Counted from the stretch's first letter, positions 10,601 through 20,599 are shown. The stretch: 64,000 bases of DNA from Valencia hispanica (GCA_963556495.2 OY747701.1:40088501-40152500), one strand, 5' to 3'. Numbers and translations are program-made. Notes: a model not told the origin generated them from the letters alone.

Positions 10601-11525
10601 TGTGGCCTAACTTGAAGTACATCCATCCTATAGACCACTTTAAAAAACTTTTGTAACCTGCACTAATTGGACGCTCCATCCGCAATGTTGTTTTGTTTTG
10701 GGTGTTTTTTTTTCCTTTACCTGTAGCGCAGACCGAGCCAACCAATGACTTAAACAAACTCCAATGAGTAAAAGGCAAGGTACTTCAGCAGGCCGTGGGG
10801 ACTCTCTGCAAACATATAACAGCCAACTTTTGTCAAGAATGTTAGGAAAATAAATTCATAAAACAAAACAAAAAATTATGTCTCCTAAAAATACTGATCT
10901 CAGAGGGTTTTTTTCTAGTTGACACTTTGTTTAAATGTGAGACAGTTTGGTGCTCTCTTCTCAAACAGATAAGTAGAATTTTGATGGAAAAAGACAAATC
11001 ATCTAAACTAATGCTGACCGAATGTTGTATTCAATACAGACACAAAACTTTGACTCCCTGTTAAGAGTGTTGGAATTGTGTCATAGAGACTGTTTCTCAA
11101 TTAAATCTAGCAGTCAGCACTATAAACGTGCCTATCACTCAACCGGCACAGCAAATTGACCAAATTTAAAGAAACCTGTTGTAGACCTCTAAACCACCAA
11201 GGTATGATGCCATGTATATTGCTGTAGGGCCTTGTCAATAGTTCAGTTCTGCTGTTAGGTTGGGGGTTTGTATCCAGGGACACCAGTTTTTTAGATTTCT
11301 AAATAACTGACTTTTTATCCTTCTACCCCTCAGGTTTTGGGGCCCATCCATCTCCAGAGTCCTTCTGCTTCATCAACAGACGGCTCTAACAGGACGCGCC
11401 AGTCTCTGCCTGGCGAACAGAAACCTTTGCAATGTTCACTAAATTTCCAGAAAGAACCAGAACCGAGGGAGAAACAAGTTTTAGTGGAGCAAACAAAACA
11501 AGGAGAAAACTGTCATGTGCAGTAG
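1348..11525 (+). CDS. cenpf: cenpf, centromere protein F, 3' part (13 exons; 5' part outside the window)
   Basis: Thirteen phase-compatible exons (1348-1604, 1687-1795, 1883-2088, 3179-3397, 3538-3672, 3760-3949, 4037-4134, 5446-5487, 5630-6685, 6838-6967, 9199-9900, 10061-10170, 11334-11525) join into about 1,150 residues ending in a stop. CENP-F is a large kinetochore and nuclear-envelope protein that links dynein regulators and microtubules to mitotic kinetochores; human CENP-F is about 3,100 residues, so roughly the C-terminal third is here. Most is heptad-rich coiled coil (E, K, L, Q). The tail is diagnostic: [14 protein letters not shown], a basic stretch, [35 protein letters not shown], and ENCHVQ at the end. 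Human CENP-F has matching blocks and ends in CKVQ, a farnesylation signal. The symbol is based on this tail. The gene converges with kcnk2. Confidence 0.9.
1687..1795 (+). CDS. cenpf: cenpf exon
   Basis: Acceptor TTCAG before 1687, donor AAAG/GTTTTT after 1795. It starts in phase 0 and ends with one base of a Gly codon. The peptide [18 protein letters not shown] is coiled coil. Confidence 0.82.
1883..2088 (+). CDS. cenpf: cenpf exon
   Basis: Acceptor TTCTGCAG before 1883, donor GAG/GTCAGC after 2088. Two bases complete the Gly codon, and the exon ends in phase 0. It encodes 68 residues of Glu/Leu-rich coiled coil starting [16 protein letters not shown]. Confidence 0.85.
2560..2985 (+). mobile_element. 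Fragment resembling the C-terminal nuclease-like domain of a fish retroelement
   Basis: Within the cenpf intron 2089-3178 a frame at 2647-2958 reads [20 protein letters not shown], then [19 protein letters not shown] and DITRGLKR. This order resembles a PD-(D/E)XK-like domain downstream of the reverse transcriptase in several fish LINE proteins (LRPD..S...K..VLELTVPWE...PVEVGCRGF). The Asp that should precede this stretch is not recognisable and no RT is nearby, so it is a dead piece. The family (R2/R4/NeSL-type) is recalled, not tested. The start of the frame falls in the hairpin at 2641-2699. Confidence 0.45.
2641..2699. repeat. Perfect 27-bp inverted repeat with 5-base loop
   Basis: Bases 2641-2667 are the exact reverse complement of 2673-2699, with the loop CCACT between them. 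The arm begins TGAGAAATGGAGGAGATCAT. A perfect stem with so small a loop is rare in old intronic DNA, so it is either young or maintained. It lies in a cenpf intron at the left edge of a retroelement-like fragment. It could be a local inverted duplication or an assembly artefact. Confidence 0.9.
3179..3397 (+). CDS. cenpf: cenpf exon
   Basis: Acceptor TTTTTCTCCAG before 3179, donor CAG/GTACTA after 3397. It has 73 whole codons, phase 0 to phase 0. The peptide starts [20 protein letters not shown] and is coiled coil throughout. Confidence 0.86.
3538..3672 (+). CDS. cenpf: cenpf exon with tandem CAGCAG acceptor
   Basis: The acceptor is TTGCAGCAG, so the exon can start at 3538 (extra Gln) or at 3541 without changing frame. 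Donor CAG/GTTAGG after 3672. It encodes 44 or 45 residues ([18 protein letters not shown]...). Confidence 0.82.
3760..3949 (+). CDS. cenpf: cenpf exon, part of the CENP-F repeat-like region
   Basis: Acceptor TTCTTTTAG before 3760, donor AAAG/GTACCT after 3949; it ends with one base of a codon. It encodes [15 protein letters not shown] and [18 protein letters not shown]. The latter resembles the IEKLRARLEADEKKQ start of the tandem internal repeats of human CENP-F. Only one such unit is recognisable in the window. Confidence 0.86.
4037..4134 (+). CDS. cenpf: cenpf exon
   Basis: Acceptor GTCTCTAG before 4037, donor CAG/GTAAAT after 4134. Two bases complete an Ala codon. It encodes [20 protein letters not shown], coiled coil continuing the repeat-like unit of the previous exon. 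Confidence 0.85.
4377..4805. mobile_element. MITE-like element in a cenpf intron
   Basis: The left end has GAGTAACTCACCCCCAAATC and the right end has GGTAGGGGGGGTGACAATTA, so ACTCACCCCC and GTCACCCCCC are rough inverted repeats. The interior is GC-richer and contains GACGTCAGCCATCC and GAGTCTCGGCCACGC. No transposase frame is present. The target duplication is unclear and the family is not known to me. Confidence 0.5.
5035..5420 (+). mobile_element. Decayed Tc1-like transposon fragment
   Basis: Bases 5062-5120 read like the [10 protein letters not shown] block (CATGGTGGTGGCAGCATAAT), followed by a GELVRVDG-like stretch near 5130. Bases 5350-5400 resemble the 3' end found in other copies in the window. 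It lies in the cenpf intron 4135-5445. No open frame. Confidence 0.6.
5446..5487 (+). CDS. cenpf: cenpf micro-exon (14 codons)
   Basis: Acceptor CTTTCACAG before 5446, donor AAAG/GTACCC after 5487. It is 42 bases, phase 0 to phase 0, encoding [14 protein letters not shown]. The frame is kept with or without it, so it could be a cassette exon. The coiled-coil composition and good splice signals support it. Confidence 0.75.
5630..6685 (+). CDS. cenpf: cenpf large coiled-coil exon (352 codons)
   Basis: Acceptor CCATTATTTCAG before 5630, donor CAG/GTATGT after 6685. The 1,056 bases are open throughout and start and end in phase 0. The protein is almost pure coiled coil rich in Glu, Lys, Gln and Leu ([34 protein letters not shown]). 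Coiled coils this long give CENP-F its rod shape and dimerisation. There is no enzymatic motif. It is the largest exon seen and was probably built by internal duplication of heptad blocks. Confidence 0.9.
6838..6967 (+). CDS. cenpf: cenpf exon
   Basis: Acceptor CGTCCAG before 6838, donor TCAG/GTATGA after 6967. It starts in phase 0 and ends with one base of a codon. It encodes [18 protein letters not shown], close to a conserved block of human CENP-F (KMKLLIKSCKQLEEEK) shortly before the C-terminal region, which helps to fix the gene's identity. Confidence 0.88.
7100..7290. mobile_element. Tc1-like transposon fragment
   Basis: Bases 7125-7185 (GATGATTATGACTTACAGCT, then AAAGTTCAGC) and 7250-7285 (CAGTGCAGCGGGGCATGGAG) match the pattern of the copy at 16845-17600. 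It is a small internally deleted piece in the cenpf intron 6968-9198. Confidence 0.5.
7308..7989. mobile_element. MITE with TACAGTGTGTAA inverted ends
   Basis: The left end reads TACAGTGTGTAATATTTTTA. The right end, on the other strand, reads TACAGTGTGTAAAATTATTT. TA at the outer edge is consistent with a TA target duplication as in Tc1/mariner-type MITEs, but this is inference. The 680-bp interior has no coding frame. It lies in the largest cenpf intron. Confidence 0.6.
7990..9198. other. Rest of the cenpf intron: unclassified repeat debris
   Basis: Bases 8130-8480 are somewhat GC-rich and bases 8780-8900 (AAGTTTTAAGCCTGGCCTTA, TGTCTGTCTCACAGACTCAC) look like an old dispersed fish repeat. 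No frame, terminal repeat or RNA gene could be supported. The right end is the pyrimidine tract of the acceptor at 9199. Confidence 0.35.
9199..9900 (+). CDS. cenpf: cenpf exon with end of coiled coil and basic nuclear region
   Basis: The acceptor is TATTTTGGAAG before 9199 (or three bases later, a tandem AAGAAG); donor AAAG/GTGAGC after 9900. It encodes coiled coil up to [19 protein letters not shown], similar to the corresponding block of human CENP-F. A Ser/Lys/Arg-rich linker follows ([37 protein letters not shown]), which is probably the nuclear localisation region. The exon ends with [13 protein letters not shown], matching the human EFEPEGLPEVVKK block. Confidence 0.9.
10061..10170 (+). 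CDS. cenpf: cenpf exon with the conserved GFADIP..SPYI motif
   Basis: Acceptor TGTCCCTCAG before 10061, donor CAAG/GTGAGC after 10170. Two bases complete the Gly codon. It encodes [19 protein letters not shown] and SPRLAAR, which match the C-terminal human CENP-F pattern GFADIPTGKTSPYILRRTT almost residue for residue. This is the strongest single piece of identity evidence. Confidence 0.93.
11334..11525 (+). CDS. cenpf: cenpf last exon with farnesylation box
   Basis: Acceptor TCTACCCCTCAG before 11334, stop TAG at 11523-11525. It encodes 63 residues ending GENCHVQ. CHVQ is a CaaX box; human CENP-F ends CKVQ and is farnesylated, which is needed for its nuclear-envelope and kinetochore association. 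The Pro/Ser-rich body is weakly conserved, as expected. Confidence 0.92.
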   Translation, partial: VLGPIHLQSPSASSTDGSNRTRQSLPGEQKPLQCSLNFQKEPEPREKQVLVEQTKQGENCHVQ

Positions 11526-12011
11526 ATCACTTCATGCACATGTAGAAACTCACAAAGACACAAATGTTAGCATTTAATCACATTAGATTCTTTAAAATTT
11601 CACCTAAAGGTATGTAGCGCTGAAAATATACACGTTTTAGTTTGTTTTTTTGGTGGGTTTTTTTTGGTGAGAAAACACATTTGCTGAACCCAAACAGATG
11701 CATTACCTGTTCTGTTTTACTCTGGAAATAGCTCAATGTCATGAAGAAGAAAAAAATATGTGAACAAATATTTTTCTTTTCTTCCTGGCATTGTTTTTTT
11801 TTTAATCAAACTACATTTTTAAAAACACTTTCCTACCCCTTTAAAGCAGCTAGATGTTTTGTTATAATTGTGTCTGCTTTTCCCTTTTAATTTACTATCA
11901 CTATCTTGCATTGGTCTTTTAGCTGATCTTGTTTTGTGTATATAATGGCAGCTGTCTCACTCCAATTTTTTTGTACTTTCTGCATTGTGTTGATGTCTAA
12001 CTTCTTTTTTT

Positions 12012-12017
12012 ATTAAA
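12012..12017 (+). terminator. Candidate cenpf poly(A) signal
   Basis: ATTAAA lies 487 bases after the stop in a T-rich stretch, followed by a second ATTAAA near 12052. Upstream 3' UTR sequence is AT-rich and unremarkable. The assignment rests on position only. Confidence 0.4.
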
Positions 12018-12061
12018 CCTATTTTAACAGCTTTGACTTATTTGGGCTCTTTATTAAAGGT

Positions 12062-13149
12062 CTCAGTCACTTGTTTTTTTAAAGCAACACTAAAGAGTTT
12101 TTTTTTTTACCTTAAAATAAGGTTTCCGAACTCATGTCAGTGGTTGATCAACTCATAACAGGGTGAAACGGCACTTCTGCATTCGCTTTGCGGCCCTGTG
12201 TCGGCCATAACAGCACTATGTAACTTTGGGTCGTCTGGTAGTGGTTTTGTAGTTCAAATGCCACTTGCTTTACGGCAGGCTTCACACCACCTACTTTACG
12301 GTAGGTGCAGCGTCCTGCAAGGCTCTCTGGGTGGCGCATACTCGGCAGGTACATATAAATGGAAGATACCTAGCAGCAGGTAGCTTGAGCAATTGTCATC
12401 ATGACGGAGCCAAAATTGTGTTCATCTGTGTTCCGACTATCTGTGCCACCTGCATGCACATTTCAATGTTACGTCACAATTCGCTTACTCAGTAAATCTG
12501 TCATCAAGAATTCCTACCTGGAAGATCCATTTCGTCTGTTTTATTTCTTTGAAGTTTACTGTGAGTTTTATTCAAATTATTTTATTACTGGCTAATTTTT
12601 ATTAAAAAATTTTTAAGGCTTTCCTTAAGCTACTAGTTTCAAGTTTACATGACAGCCCTTGTAGCTTATGTTAGTTTCACTTCTGTGATATCGTTAAACT
12701 GCATGTAAACAAGTCCCATTAATTAGAGTCGTACAGTAAATGCGGTGTATTTTGCGGGCTATTTGTGCTTATAATCATAGGCTACTACATTTTAATATTT
12801 TGGAGTAATGATACTGCTATCTGCTCTAAGTCTTACTGGCTTGGTATATATTCATTAGCTGCTTTACAAACTAACAGATTTCCAGAGTGTGCTATTCATC
12901 TATAGGCCTATTAAACAGGTAGGATATTCTGATCATGGTTTTTAGTGCATCTTTATGTGCTAGTTTTAGCTTTATATTAAACAGGTAGCATGTTCTGTGG
13001 ATTGAAAGAAAAGTTTTCGTTATTCATAATTTTTTGCTATGTTAGGCATTACTGCTACACTGCCACTTCAATCCCGTCACTTGAAAAATATTTTCCGATG
13101 ATTATGTTTAACATCAAAGCTAACAGTTGTAAACATACTTTTCAAGGGG
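12062..13149. other. Intergenic repeat-like DNA
   Basis: Bases 12075-12100 (AAAGCAACACTAAAGAG) look like the end of a MITE, with a moderately GC-rich interior to about 12450. I could not find the matching right end. The rest to 13149 is AT-rich with no supported gene. Confidence 0.35.
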
Positions 13150-15010
13150 TAGCACTGACAGACCCCTGAGGCAGCTGATAAGTACTGGCAGGCCAAGCGG
13201 AGTGCGGCTCGGATGGTCGCGGAGGCAAAAACTCTGGCGTGGGAGTAGTTTGGAGAGACCATGGAGAATGGCTTCTTTACGGCTTCGAAGCGATTCTGGT
13301 CCACCATCCAGCATCTCGGGGGGGGGGGGGGTGAAGTGGTCTGCCACCAGTGGGAATGGTGTGCTGCTGACCTCGACGTGGGACGTTTTGGGTCGGTGGA
13401 TGGAATACTTTGAAGACCTCCTCAATCCCACCAGCACGCCTTCCAATCTGGAAGCAGGGTTTGGGGACTTTGGGTCGGGCTCTCCAATCTCTTGTGCTGA
13501 GGTCACCGAGGTCTTAAAAAGCTCCTCGGTGGCAAGGCTCCGGGGGTGGATGAGATTCGGCCGGAGTTCCTCAAGGCCCTGGATGTTTTGGGGCTGTGTT
13601 GGTTAACGCGGCTCTGCAATATTGCGTGGACATCGGGGGCAGTTCCCTTGGATTGGCAGACCGGGGTGGTGGTCCCCCTGTTTAAAAAGGGGGACCACAG
13701 GGTGTGTTCCAACTACAGGGGGATCACACTTCTGAGCCTCCCTGGTAAGGTCTATTCAGGGGTTCTGGAGAGGAGGGTCCGACGGATAGTCGAACCTCGG
13801 ATCCAGGAGGAACAATGTGGTTTTCTTCCTGGCTGTGGAACACTGGACCAGCTCTACAACCTCAGCAGGGTCCTGGAGGGTGCAAGGGAGTTCGCCCAAC
13901 CGGTCTACATGTGTTTTATGGACTTGGAGAAGGCGTTCGACCGTGTCCCTCAGGGGGGCCCTGTGGGGGGTGCTCTGGGAGTATGGGGTACCGGGCCCTT
14001 TGATACAGGCTGTTAGGTCCCTGTACGACCAGTGCCAGAGTTTGGTTTGCATTGCCGGCAGTAAGTCGGGCTTGTTTCCGGTGAGAGTTGGACTCCTCCA
14101 AGGTTGCCCTTTGTCACCGATCCTTTTCGTAACTATCATGGACAGGATTTCTAGGCGCAGCCAAGGTGTTGAGGGGATCCGTTTCGGTGGCCTCAGGATC
14201 GGGTCTCTGCTTTTTGCAGATGACGTGGTCCTGTTGGCTTCATCGGAACGTGATCTACAGCTTTCGCTGGAGCGGTTCGCAGCCGAGTGTGAAGCGGCTG
14301 GGATGAGAATCAGCACCTCCCAATCTGAGGCGATGGTCTTGAGCCAGAAAAGGGCGGGGTGCCTTCTCTGGGCCGGGGGTGGGGTCCTTCCCCAAGTGGA
14401 GGAGTTTAAGTATCTGGGAGACTTGTTCACGAATGAGGGAAAAATGGAGCGGGAGATCGATAGACGGATTGGTAGGGCATCTGTAGTTATGCGGGCGCTG
14501 TACCGGTCTGTCGTGAGCTGAAAGGCGAAGCTCTCGATTTACCGGTCGATCTACGTTCCTACCCTCATCTATGGTCACGAACTCTGGGTGGTGACCGAAA
14601 GAACGAGATCACGGATACAAGCGGCTGAAATGAGTTTCCTCTGTAAGGTGACTGGGCTCTCCCTTAGAGATGGGGTGAGAAGCTCAGTCATCCGGAGGGG
14701 GCTCAGAGTAGAGCCGCTGCTCTTCCACATCGAGAGGAGTCAGTTGAAGTGGCTCGGGCATCTGGCCAGGATGCCTCCTGGACGCCTCCCTGGTGAGGTG
14801 TTTCAGGCTCGTCCCACCGGGAGGAGGCCCAGGGGACGACCCAGGACACGCTAGAGGGACTTTTTTTCTCGGCTGGCCTGGGAACGCCTTGGGATTCCTC
14901 CCAAGGACCTGGAACAAGTGGCTGGGGAGAAGGAAGTCTGGGTCTCTTTGCTTAGGCTGCTGCTCCCGCAACCCGACCCCGGATAAGCGGAAGAAGATGG
15001 ATGGCTGGAT
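13150..15010 (+). mobile_element. Rex3/RTE-like LINE, 5'-truncated and broken
   Basis: Translated pieces give a reverse transcriptase in order: LDWQTGVVVPLFKKGD, NYRGITLLSLPGKVYS, EEQCGFLPGCGTLDQL, MDLEKAFDRVPQG, LLQGCPLSPILF, FADDVVLLAS (about 14212-14241), VEEFKYLGDLFTNEG, and the thumb/C-terminal region KWLGHLARMPPGR and RRPRGRPRTR. The 3' end is GGATAAGCGGAAGAAGATGG followed by a few GATG units, the usual end of Rex3-type RTE elements. The endonuclease is missing. Stops near 13248 and 14519 and a frameshift near 13955 break the frame. There is a G11-12 run at 13319-13331. It is inserted between cenpf and kcnk2. Confidence 0.88.
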
Positions 15011-15094
15011 GGATGGAGGGATGGTACACTTCAACTCTGAGAAACAGAATGTAAAAAAAGAAGAAAATCAGGAAATCACATTGTATCTTTAAAA

Positions 15095-15560
15095 AAAGAG
15101 AAGAACTTATTTGTATAATGGTGCATGAAATAAGTATTTAGCACCTACAAACAAGCAAGAATTCTGGCCCTCACACACTTGTTACTACTTCTTTAAAAAG
15201 ATCTTCTATCCTCCACTCGTCTGTAATAATGGCACCTGTTTGAACTCGTTATCTGTATAAAAGACACCTTTCTACAACAGTCAGACTCAAATCTCCACCA
15301 TGGCTAAGAAGAAGAGAGCTGTCTAAGGACATGATTGTACACCTGCACAAGACTGGGATGAGCCAATCTACAATAGTTAAACAGAACTATTAGAGCAATT
15401 ATTAGAAAATGGATCCATGCTTGTGGGGTACACATGATCTAGAGAATGGTGAGGAAACAGCCCAGAACTACACAGGGGGAGCTGGTCAATGACCTGAAGA
15501 GAGATGGGACCATAGTAACGACTGATCCATATTAAAGAAAGAAAATTCTGAGACTCCATG
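15095..15560 (+). mobile_element. Tc1-like transposon 5' fragment
   Basis: ATGAAATAAGTATTTAGCAC, ACAAGCAAGAATTCTGGCC and the block to 15300 match the 5' region of the Tc1 family also seen at 42174-42890. A transposase start MAKKKRAV follows at about 15300 and is broken within 10 codons. Only the DNA-binding half survives. Confidence 0.65.
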
Positions 15561-16844
15561 ATGAGCTTTATTTAAATGCAGTATGTGTAGGATTCATCTC
15601 TTTCTGCCTTCACCTGATTTCCATGGTTCACCTCCCCAAGGATAAAGTCTTCCAGGAGAATAGAGTCGTTTTTTTAATATCTTTGTTCCTGAGGAACTCT
15701 TATTTGGATCAATAGCATTTACTTCTTCTTTAGACATTAGATTTAGAGGTATTGATGTGAGCCAGTCTTTATGACCCTGTGCCCTGCTGAATCTCTGGAG
15801 AATGTTTGCATCTCTTACCTGTTGCCATTTTCTCCTGTATGTGGGACAGCAGGGCATGGTGAGGTTATGGGAATGGGCAGGGGCGCACAAAGTGATGTTC
15901 TGCTCTGATGTCTCTGGCTGGAGCTGTTAGCGGAAGCTGCAGTGCCAGAACCAACTCTGGCCCGCAACACGGGAAATAAAGAGATGGGACTGCTGAGCTG
16001 TGTTATCACTAGCACTCTGGCTCGAGAATGTGTGTTTGTCTATGCATGTGTGTGTCCGTCCTTCTGTGAAACTGACGGACTGACTGACTGTCGATCCCTC
16101 TGCAGTATGCATGATTTATCCCATTCTTTACCCAGCAACACTGTGTAAGCAGCAGTTCACAGAGTCACCAGGCAGGAAGTGCCCACTGATGGTCACGAAG
16201 AGGACCAAGAGAAAGAAAGATGGTGGGACCTTTTATTTAACATGTGACCTAACCAGTGCAATTTAGAGCAGTTATCTATCAGTGAAGTCCTAGTGACTAA
16301 ACCTTCATGAAGTGTTTCACATGTTTTTGGAGCTGTTTTTTTTTTTAAGCCTATAGTTTTAAAAATCCTGACCCGTAATGCCATTTTGGCCTAAACTAAA
16401 ATTATTTGAAGTGTTAACGACACATTCAAACATTTTCAAGTGGATTGCTATGCCTTGATGGGTTTGAACTTGTGCCATATTCAAATTATGGATTGCTCCA
16501 TCTTCAGACCTTTGGGATATTGTTTTCATAACTTTACCTCGTTTAAAAGTTCTTCACAATTTTACCACATTTTTGTGTCCCTCAAAAGGTTTGTGACCAA
16601 CTTCCTTGGGTCATTATCTTGCTGAAAGACACATGAATGGTATTAAAGGTTAATTGAATGGTCTTGGAATTGGGTCTTGGAAGTGAAGAAAGCAGAGGAG
16701 GGCTAGTAATTTGGGCTTGATCATCTTTCAGTTTCTTGTTACAATTCTGCAACAGTTTTGAGCAGTTTTTATAACTTCTATGGAAATATTAAGAGTTTTG
16801 TGTAATTTCATTAGAAGGGCTAATATTTCTAACCCAGATTTAAG
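15561..16844. other. Intergenic DNA without a supported gene
   Basis: AT-rich sequence with short spurious frames only. Bases 16445-16720 resemble worn transposon sequence (CTTGGGTCATTATCTTGCTG), but too little is left to assign. Confidence 0.4.
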
Positions 16845-19800
16845 TTTCTTACAAAATTAGAATATCACGTAAGATCAAATAAATAAAGAATATTTTACAC
16901 AGAAATGTGTGGCTTCTGTAAAATAGGTTATTTACTACATATCAATAGTTTGTTTAGGCTCCTTTTGCATGAATTACTGCATCAGTGCGGCGTGACATGG
17001 AGACTATTTGCTGTGGTTCAGGTTTTTTTTTTTTATAGTGGCCTTCAGAGCATCTACATTGTTGGGTCTGGTGTCTCTCATTTCTTTCTGAACAATAAGC
17101 TGGAGATTCTTATTGGGTCAGGCCAGTTTACTGACAATCAAACAGTAACATCATGGTCATAAAACCAGCTATTTGTGCCTTTGGCACAGGGTGGGGAGGT
17201 ACCACGTCCTGCTGAAAAATGAACTTAGCATCTGCATAAAACTTTACAGCAGAAAGAAACATGCTCCTGGTAGATGTTTCTGTGTTGAATGTAGACTTCA
17301 GAAAATAAAGTGGACCAACAACAGCAGATGTCATGGCTCCCCTTATCACCACTAACTGTAGAAATGTCATGTTGGTCTTCAAGCAACATGTATTCTGTGC
17401 CTCTCCACTCTTCCTCCAGACTGTGAGCGTGATTTCCAAACTAAACGTAAAATTTACTTTAAGCTGATATGAGAACTTTGGGCAACTGTGCAGCAGCCCA
17501 GTTGTTTTTCTTTTTAGCTCAGTTAAAATGCTTCTGACTTTATTTGTTCAGGAGTGGTTTGACACAAGGCATGTGACCATGCGTAGTACTCGTCTACTAA
17601 TGGTCGTTGCTTTAGAGGGATAATTGGTATGCATCACTCCTTGCACTACCGCACATGCACTTTCAGCACATGGTGTTGAAAGAGATGTGATCATGTCTTG
17701 CCGTGCTGTTGGTTGCACAAATCTCTGATAAAAACAAAATGGGCAAGTTCGATAGAATTCCATTGACTTACACCCCTTTCAAGGCAAACAAAAGACGTCT
17801 TTGGTTGCAAGCTATCAGAAGAAGTGATTGGAACGAGCAGGCAATTAAAAATGCAACAATCTGCAGCGATAACTTTATATCAGGTAAGCCTTGGCTAGGT
17901 GTCGTGCTACATTTTTTGTTGTCAGTCATTTTGACTGAAAGAAAAAAATCCAGTCATGATGACAAATCAAAAGTATTTCATTTTCATTCAATATAGTTAA
18001 GATTCAATCCAAACAAACTGAACACAGGGTACTCATCGTTCCATCAGACACTGAGCAGATTAAGGAGCTACATCTGTTAATTATAATAATTTCACCTGCT
18101 GTGGCCTGAACGCTTGGTATGGAGCACTGAACTGCGCTCCCACTTAAAGAGACAGAATCTGTGCTCTGTTGGCCACTTCAACCAAAGTTCTGAAATCAGG
18201 GAACATTACTCTAATTGAAGAGATCAGAATTCAGCAAGACTTTCTCGAAGGCTTTACTGATTGCTTCAGCGGGAGGAAATCCTCGCATGGGCTCCTTCTG
18301 CATCAGTGGTTAAGTTAAGCTGCAGCAATCTGTCTCTGCCGGTCTGGATACGGTGGAGTCACAAGGCGGTTTCAAAAGACACATTCTGGCGGCATATTAG
18401 GGTAATATTGCCGGCACAGGGGGCCTTTTGAATGCACCGTGGAGGCATGGCAAGGCTTGAATATTGTGGGATTCGTGCCATCAAGATTGATAGTAATATT
18501 ATAGTAATATTGCCAAGAATCTGGACTTATGAATGAAGATCACACCTTGCCGCAACAGAGGGTGATGCCAGGATGTTTGGAATGTGTGCTGAGCCCCGGC
18601 AGCAACATGGGGAAACATGGGGAGTTCATTTAGCATTGGTAAACTATATCTGCTGAAATGGGAGTGATGCAGAGGTCCGTGAGCTTCTGGCCTTTAGAAA
18701 GGAAGTGCAGATCACCAGACAGTTCATGGGGACGGGAAAGGACAGATTCCTTTTGGAGCGGCTCCCAAAAAGACTTGAGGAGCCGAGCTTCAATCGGGAC
18801 AAAAAAAACAAGTCCAAGTCTAAGCTATTTTGTCTGTTTATCAAGGACTCTTCCGTCTCACGGTTTATACGCAACCCTACATGTCGACACCCCGGACATC
18901 ACCCCCACAGCCCCTTTATCCTCCCATTGCGTCATCTTTTGTGAAAAACACCTGATCGCTGCACACAGCCTGGCTATTTATGAATGACCAAAAGGCATTG
19001 TCTTTTGAAACAGCCTAAGATGCCCACCATGCCTCCGTAACTCTTCTCCGTGCTGTAAAGGCACGGACAGGGAGATGCATTGAGTTCGGTGTCCAGGTCT
19101 GAGATGAAGCTCAGATGTTCTCATTTGAATCTTTTTTTGGATTGATTAGTTGTATGAGCTCTGTGCATAAAGTTTACAATGTCCTCGCTTCTGCACCAAG
19201 TGATCAGGAGTGTGAATTGCAATCTGTCAAAATGACAGACGGCCTTGGGATTTTTCTGTCACATTTATAAAAAAAACAGTGAAATACGGAGAATACTCTG
19301 TTAACGCTTGCCCTTGACTTACAAACAAGCTAACATAAGTAACCAACACTGCAAGATAACTGCAAATAACAGTGGGAACCGGAGCTATGTAAAGGTTCAG
19401 CGTCTCTTTCTGCGTCCAGGTTGCATGTGCATTAGCTGTGTTGATAAACAAATAATCGCTTCATTTGTGAAGCTTTCCTGCCTGGTAGTCGTTACGTGGC
19501 AACGGGTTTCGCTTTAACCCACCTGTTCTTCACTCATGCTTTTTCTGTCTCTCTGTACCCCTATGGATCTACTTTTAGCCCTCTGGGTGTTACTAAAGGA
19601 AACTACGTGCCTCTTCCTACCCACTACTAGTTCATTACTGTATTTTAGTTTACATAGCACGCAACACGTGCGTATCGATCTCATTAATCCATGCAACTAA
19701 CCCTACTATTGGCACTCCTTCAAGTTCTTAGATGGAATTTGCAAGAAAATCATCTGAAGGCTGCGGTTTTCTCTGTTACTGGTACACCTTCTAGCTTTAT

Positions 19801-20075
19801 CCTTCCACTCAACTTTCTATAAATATGCTTGGTTACACCACTCTGTGAACAACCAGCCTCTTTGGCAATTACTGTTTGTATCTTACTTTTCTTGTGGAAG
19901 TTGTCAAAGACGATCTTCTGGACATCTGTCCTGACAGCAGTCCTCCCTTGATTGTGTAGCCTCAGGAAACCTTTGGAGGTGTTTCGAGTTATTTAGCCGC
20001 ATTATTTACCTTTTTCTCAATAATGGTTAATTTTGGGTTTTATTATCTGTAAGGCATCAAAAAAATAAGCCTGGT
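16845..20075 (-). mobile_element. Tc1-like transposon split by a 2.1-kb insert
   Basis: The right half of the transposase is at 16845-17590 on the - strand; the frame at 17128-17439 reads MEITLTVWRKSGEAQN, GAMTSAVVGPLYFL and ADAKFIFQQD. The N-terminal half is at about 19720-20000 (ending TTGATTGTGTAGCCTCAGGA on the + strand). Both belong to the same Tc1 family and orientation, so the segment between them at about 17600-19715 was inserted. Frames are broken. Confidence 0.65.
17600..19715 (+). mobile_element. THAP-domain-bearing insert
   Basis: Bases 17690-17885 encode a THAP-like zinc finger in two frames: MSCRAVGCTN, then after a one-base shift KMGKFDRIPLTYTPFKANK, RRLWLQAIRRSDW and ATICSDNFISG, followed by a splice donor (CAG/GTAAGC). 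THAP fingers have the form C-x(2-4)-C-x(35-50)-C-x2-H; here the last His is Asn (CSDNF). Fish Kolobok and P-like transposases and many host genes begin with THAP. No transposase core was recognised downstream. A 79-aa frame at 18705 (QITRQFMGTGKDRFLLERLP) is unidentified. Confidence 0.5.
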
Positions 20076-20599
20076 TTGGCTGGTTTAAAAAATAAAAGAC
20101 TAAAATTCTTAATCTTTGCTTCTTCTTGCTGGTATCATGCACACAGTTGTTTTCTGATTTTAACTTTTCACATTTCCAACCCTCTTCATGAAGCACGCTG
20201 ATATTTATGTAGATTTTTTTTATTTACTGTATTGAAGTGTCTCCTTATTTTTAAAGGAAAAGTTTACCTTCCCACCAGTATTTGGGGGAACAGTAAAAAA
20301 TCAGGGTGGCATTTAAATATTAAATACAACACATTCAAGGTTTAGCCAGTCTCTTAACCTTGCATGGCTGTTGCAGTTTAGGAAATATGTTGTTAATCCA
20401 CCGTACTGTATTTGTATAGCTGTGTTTATTCTGTTCTGTACTTTCTGCTTTTATAACTTTTTGTCACGCATCAAAAGACCTTTAGTTACAGTGCTGTCCC
20501 ACTCATGAGGCTGCGCCATCGCCCAGGAAGTTTGAACATTAATAGTTACTCAGTGGAACGGCAGCTGTGAACTCTGTGACACAGAAAGGGCTGCTGCAC

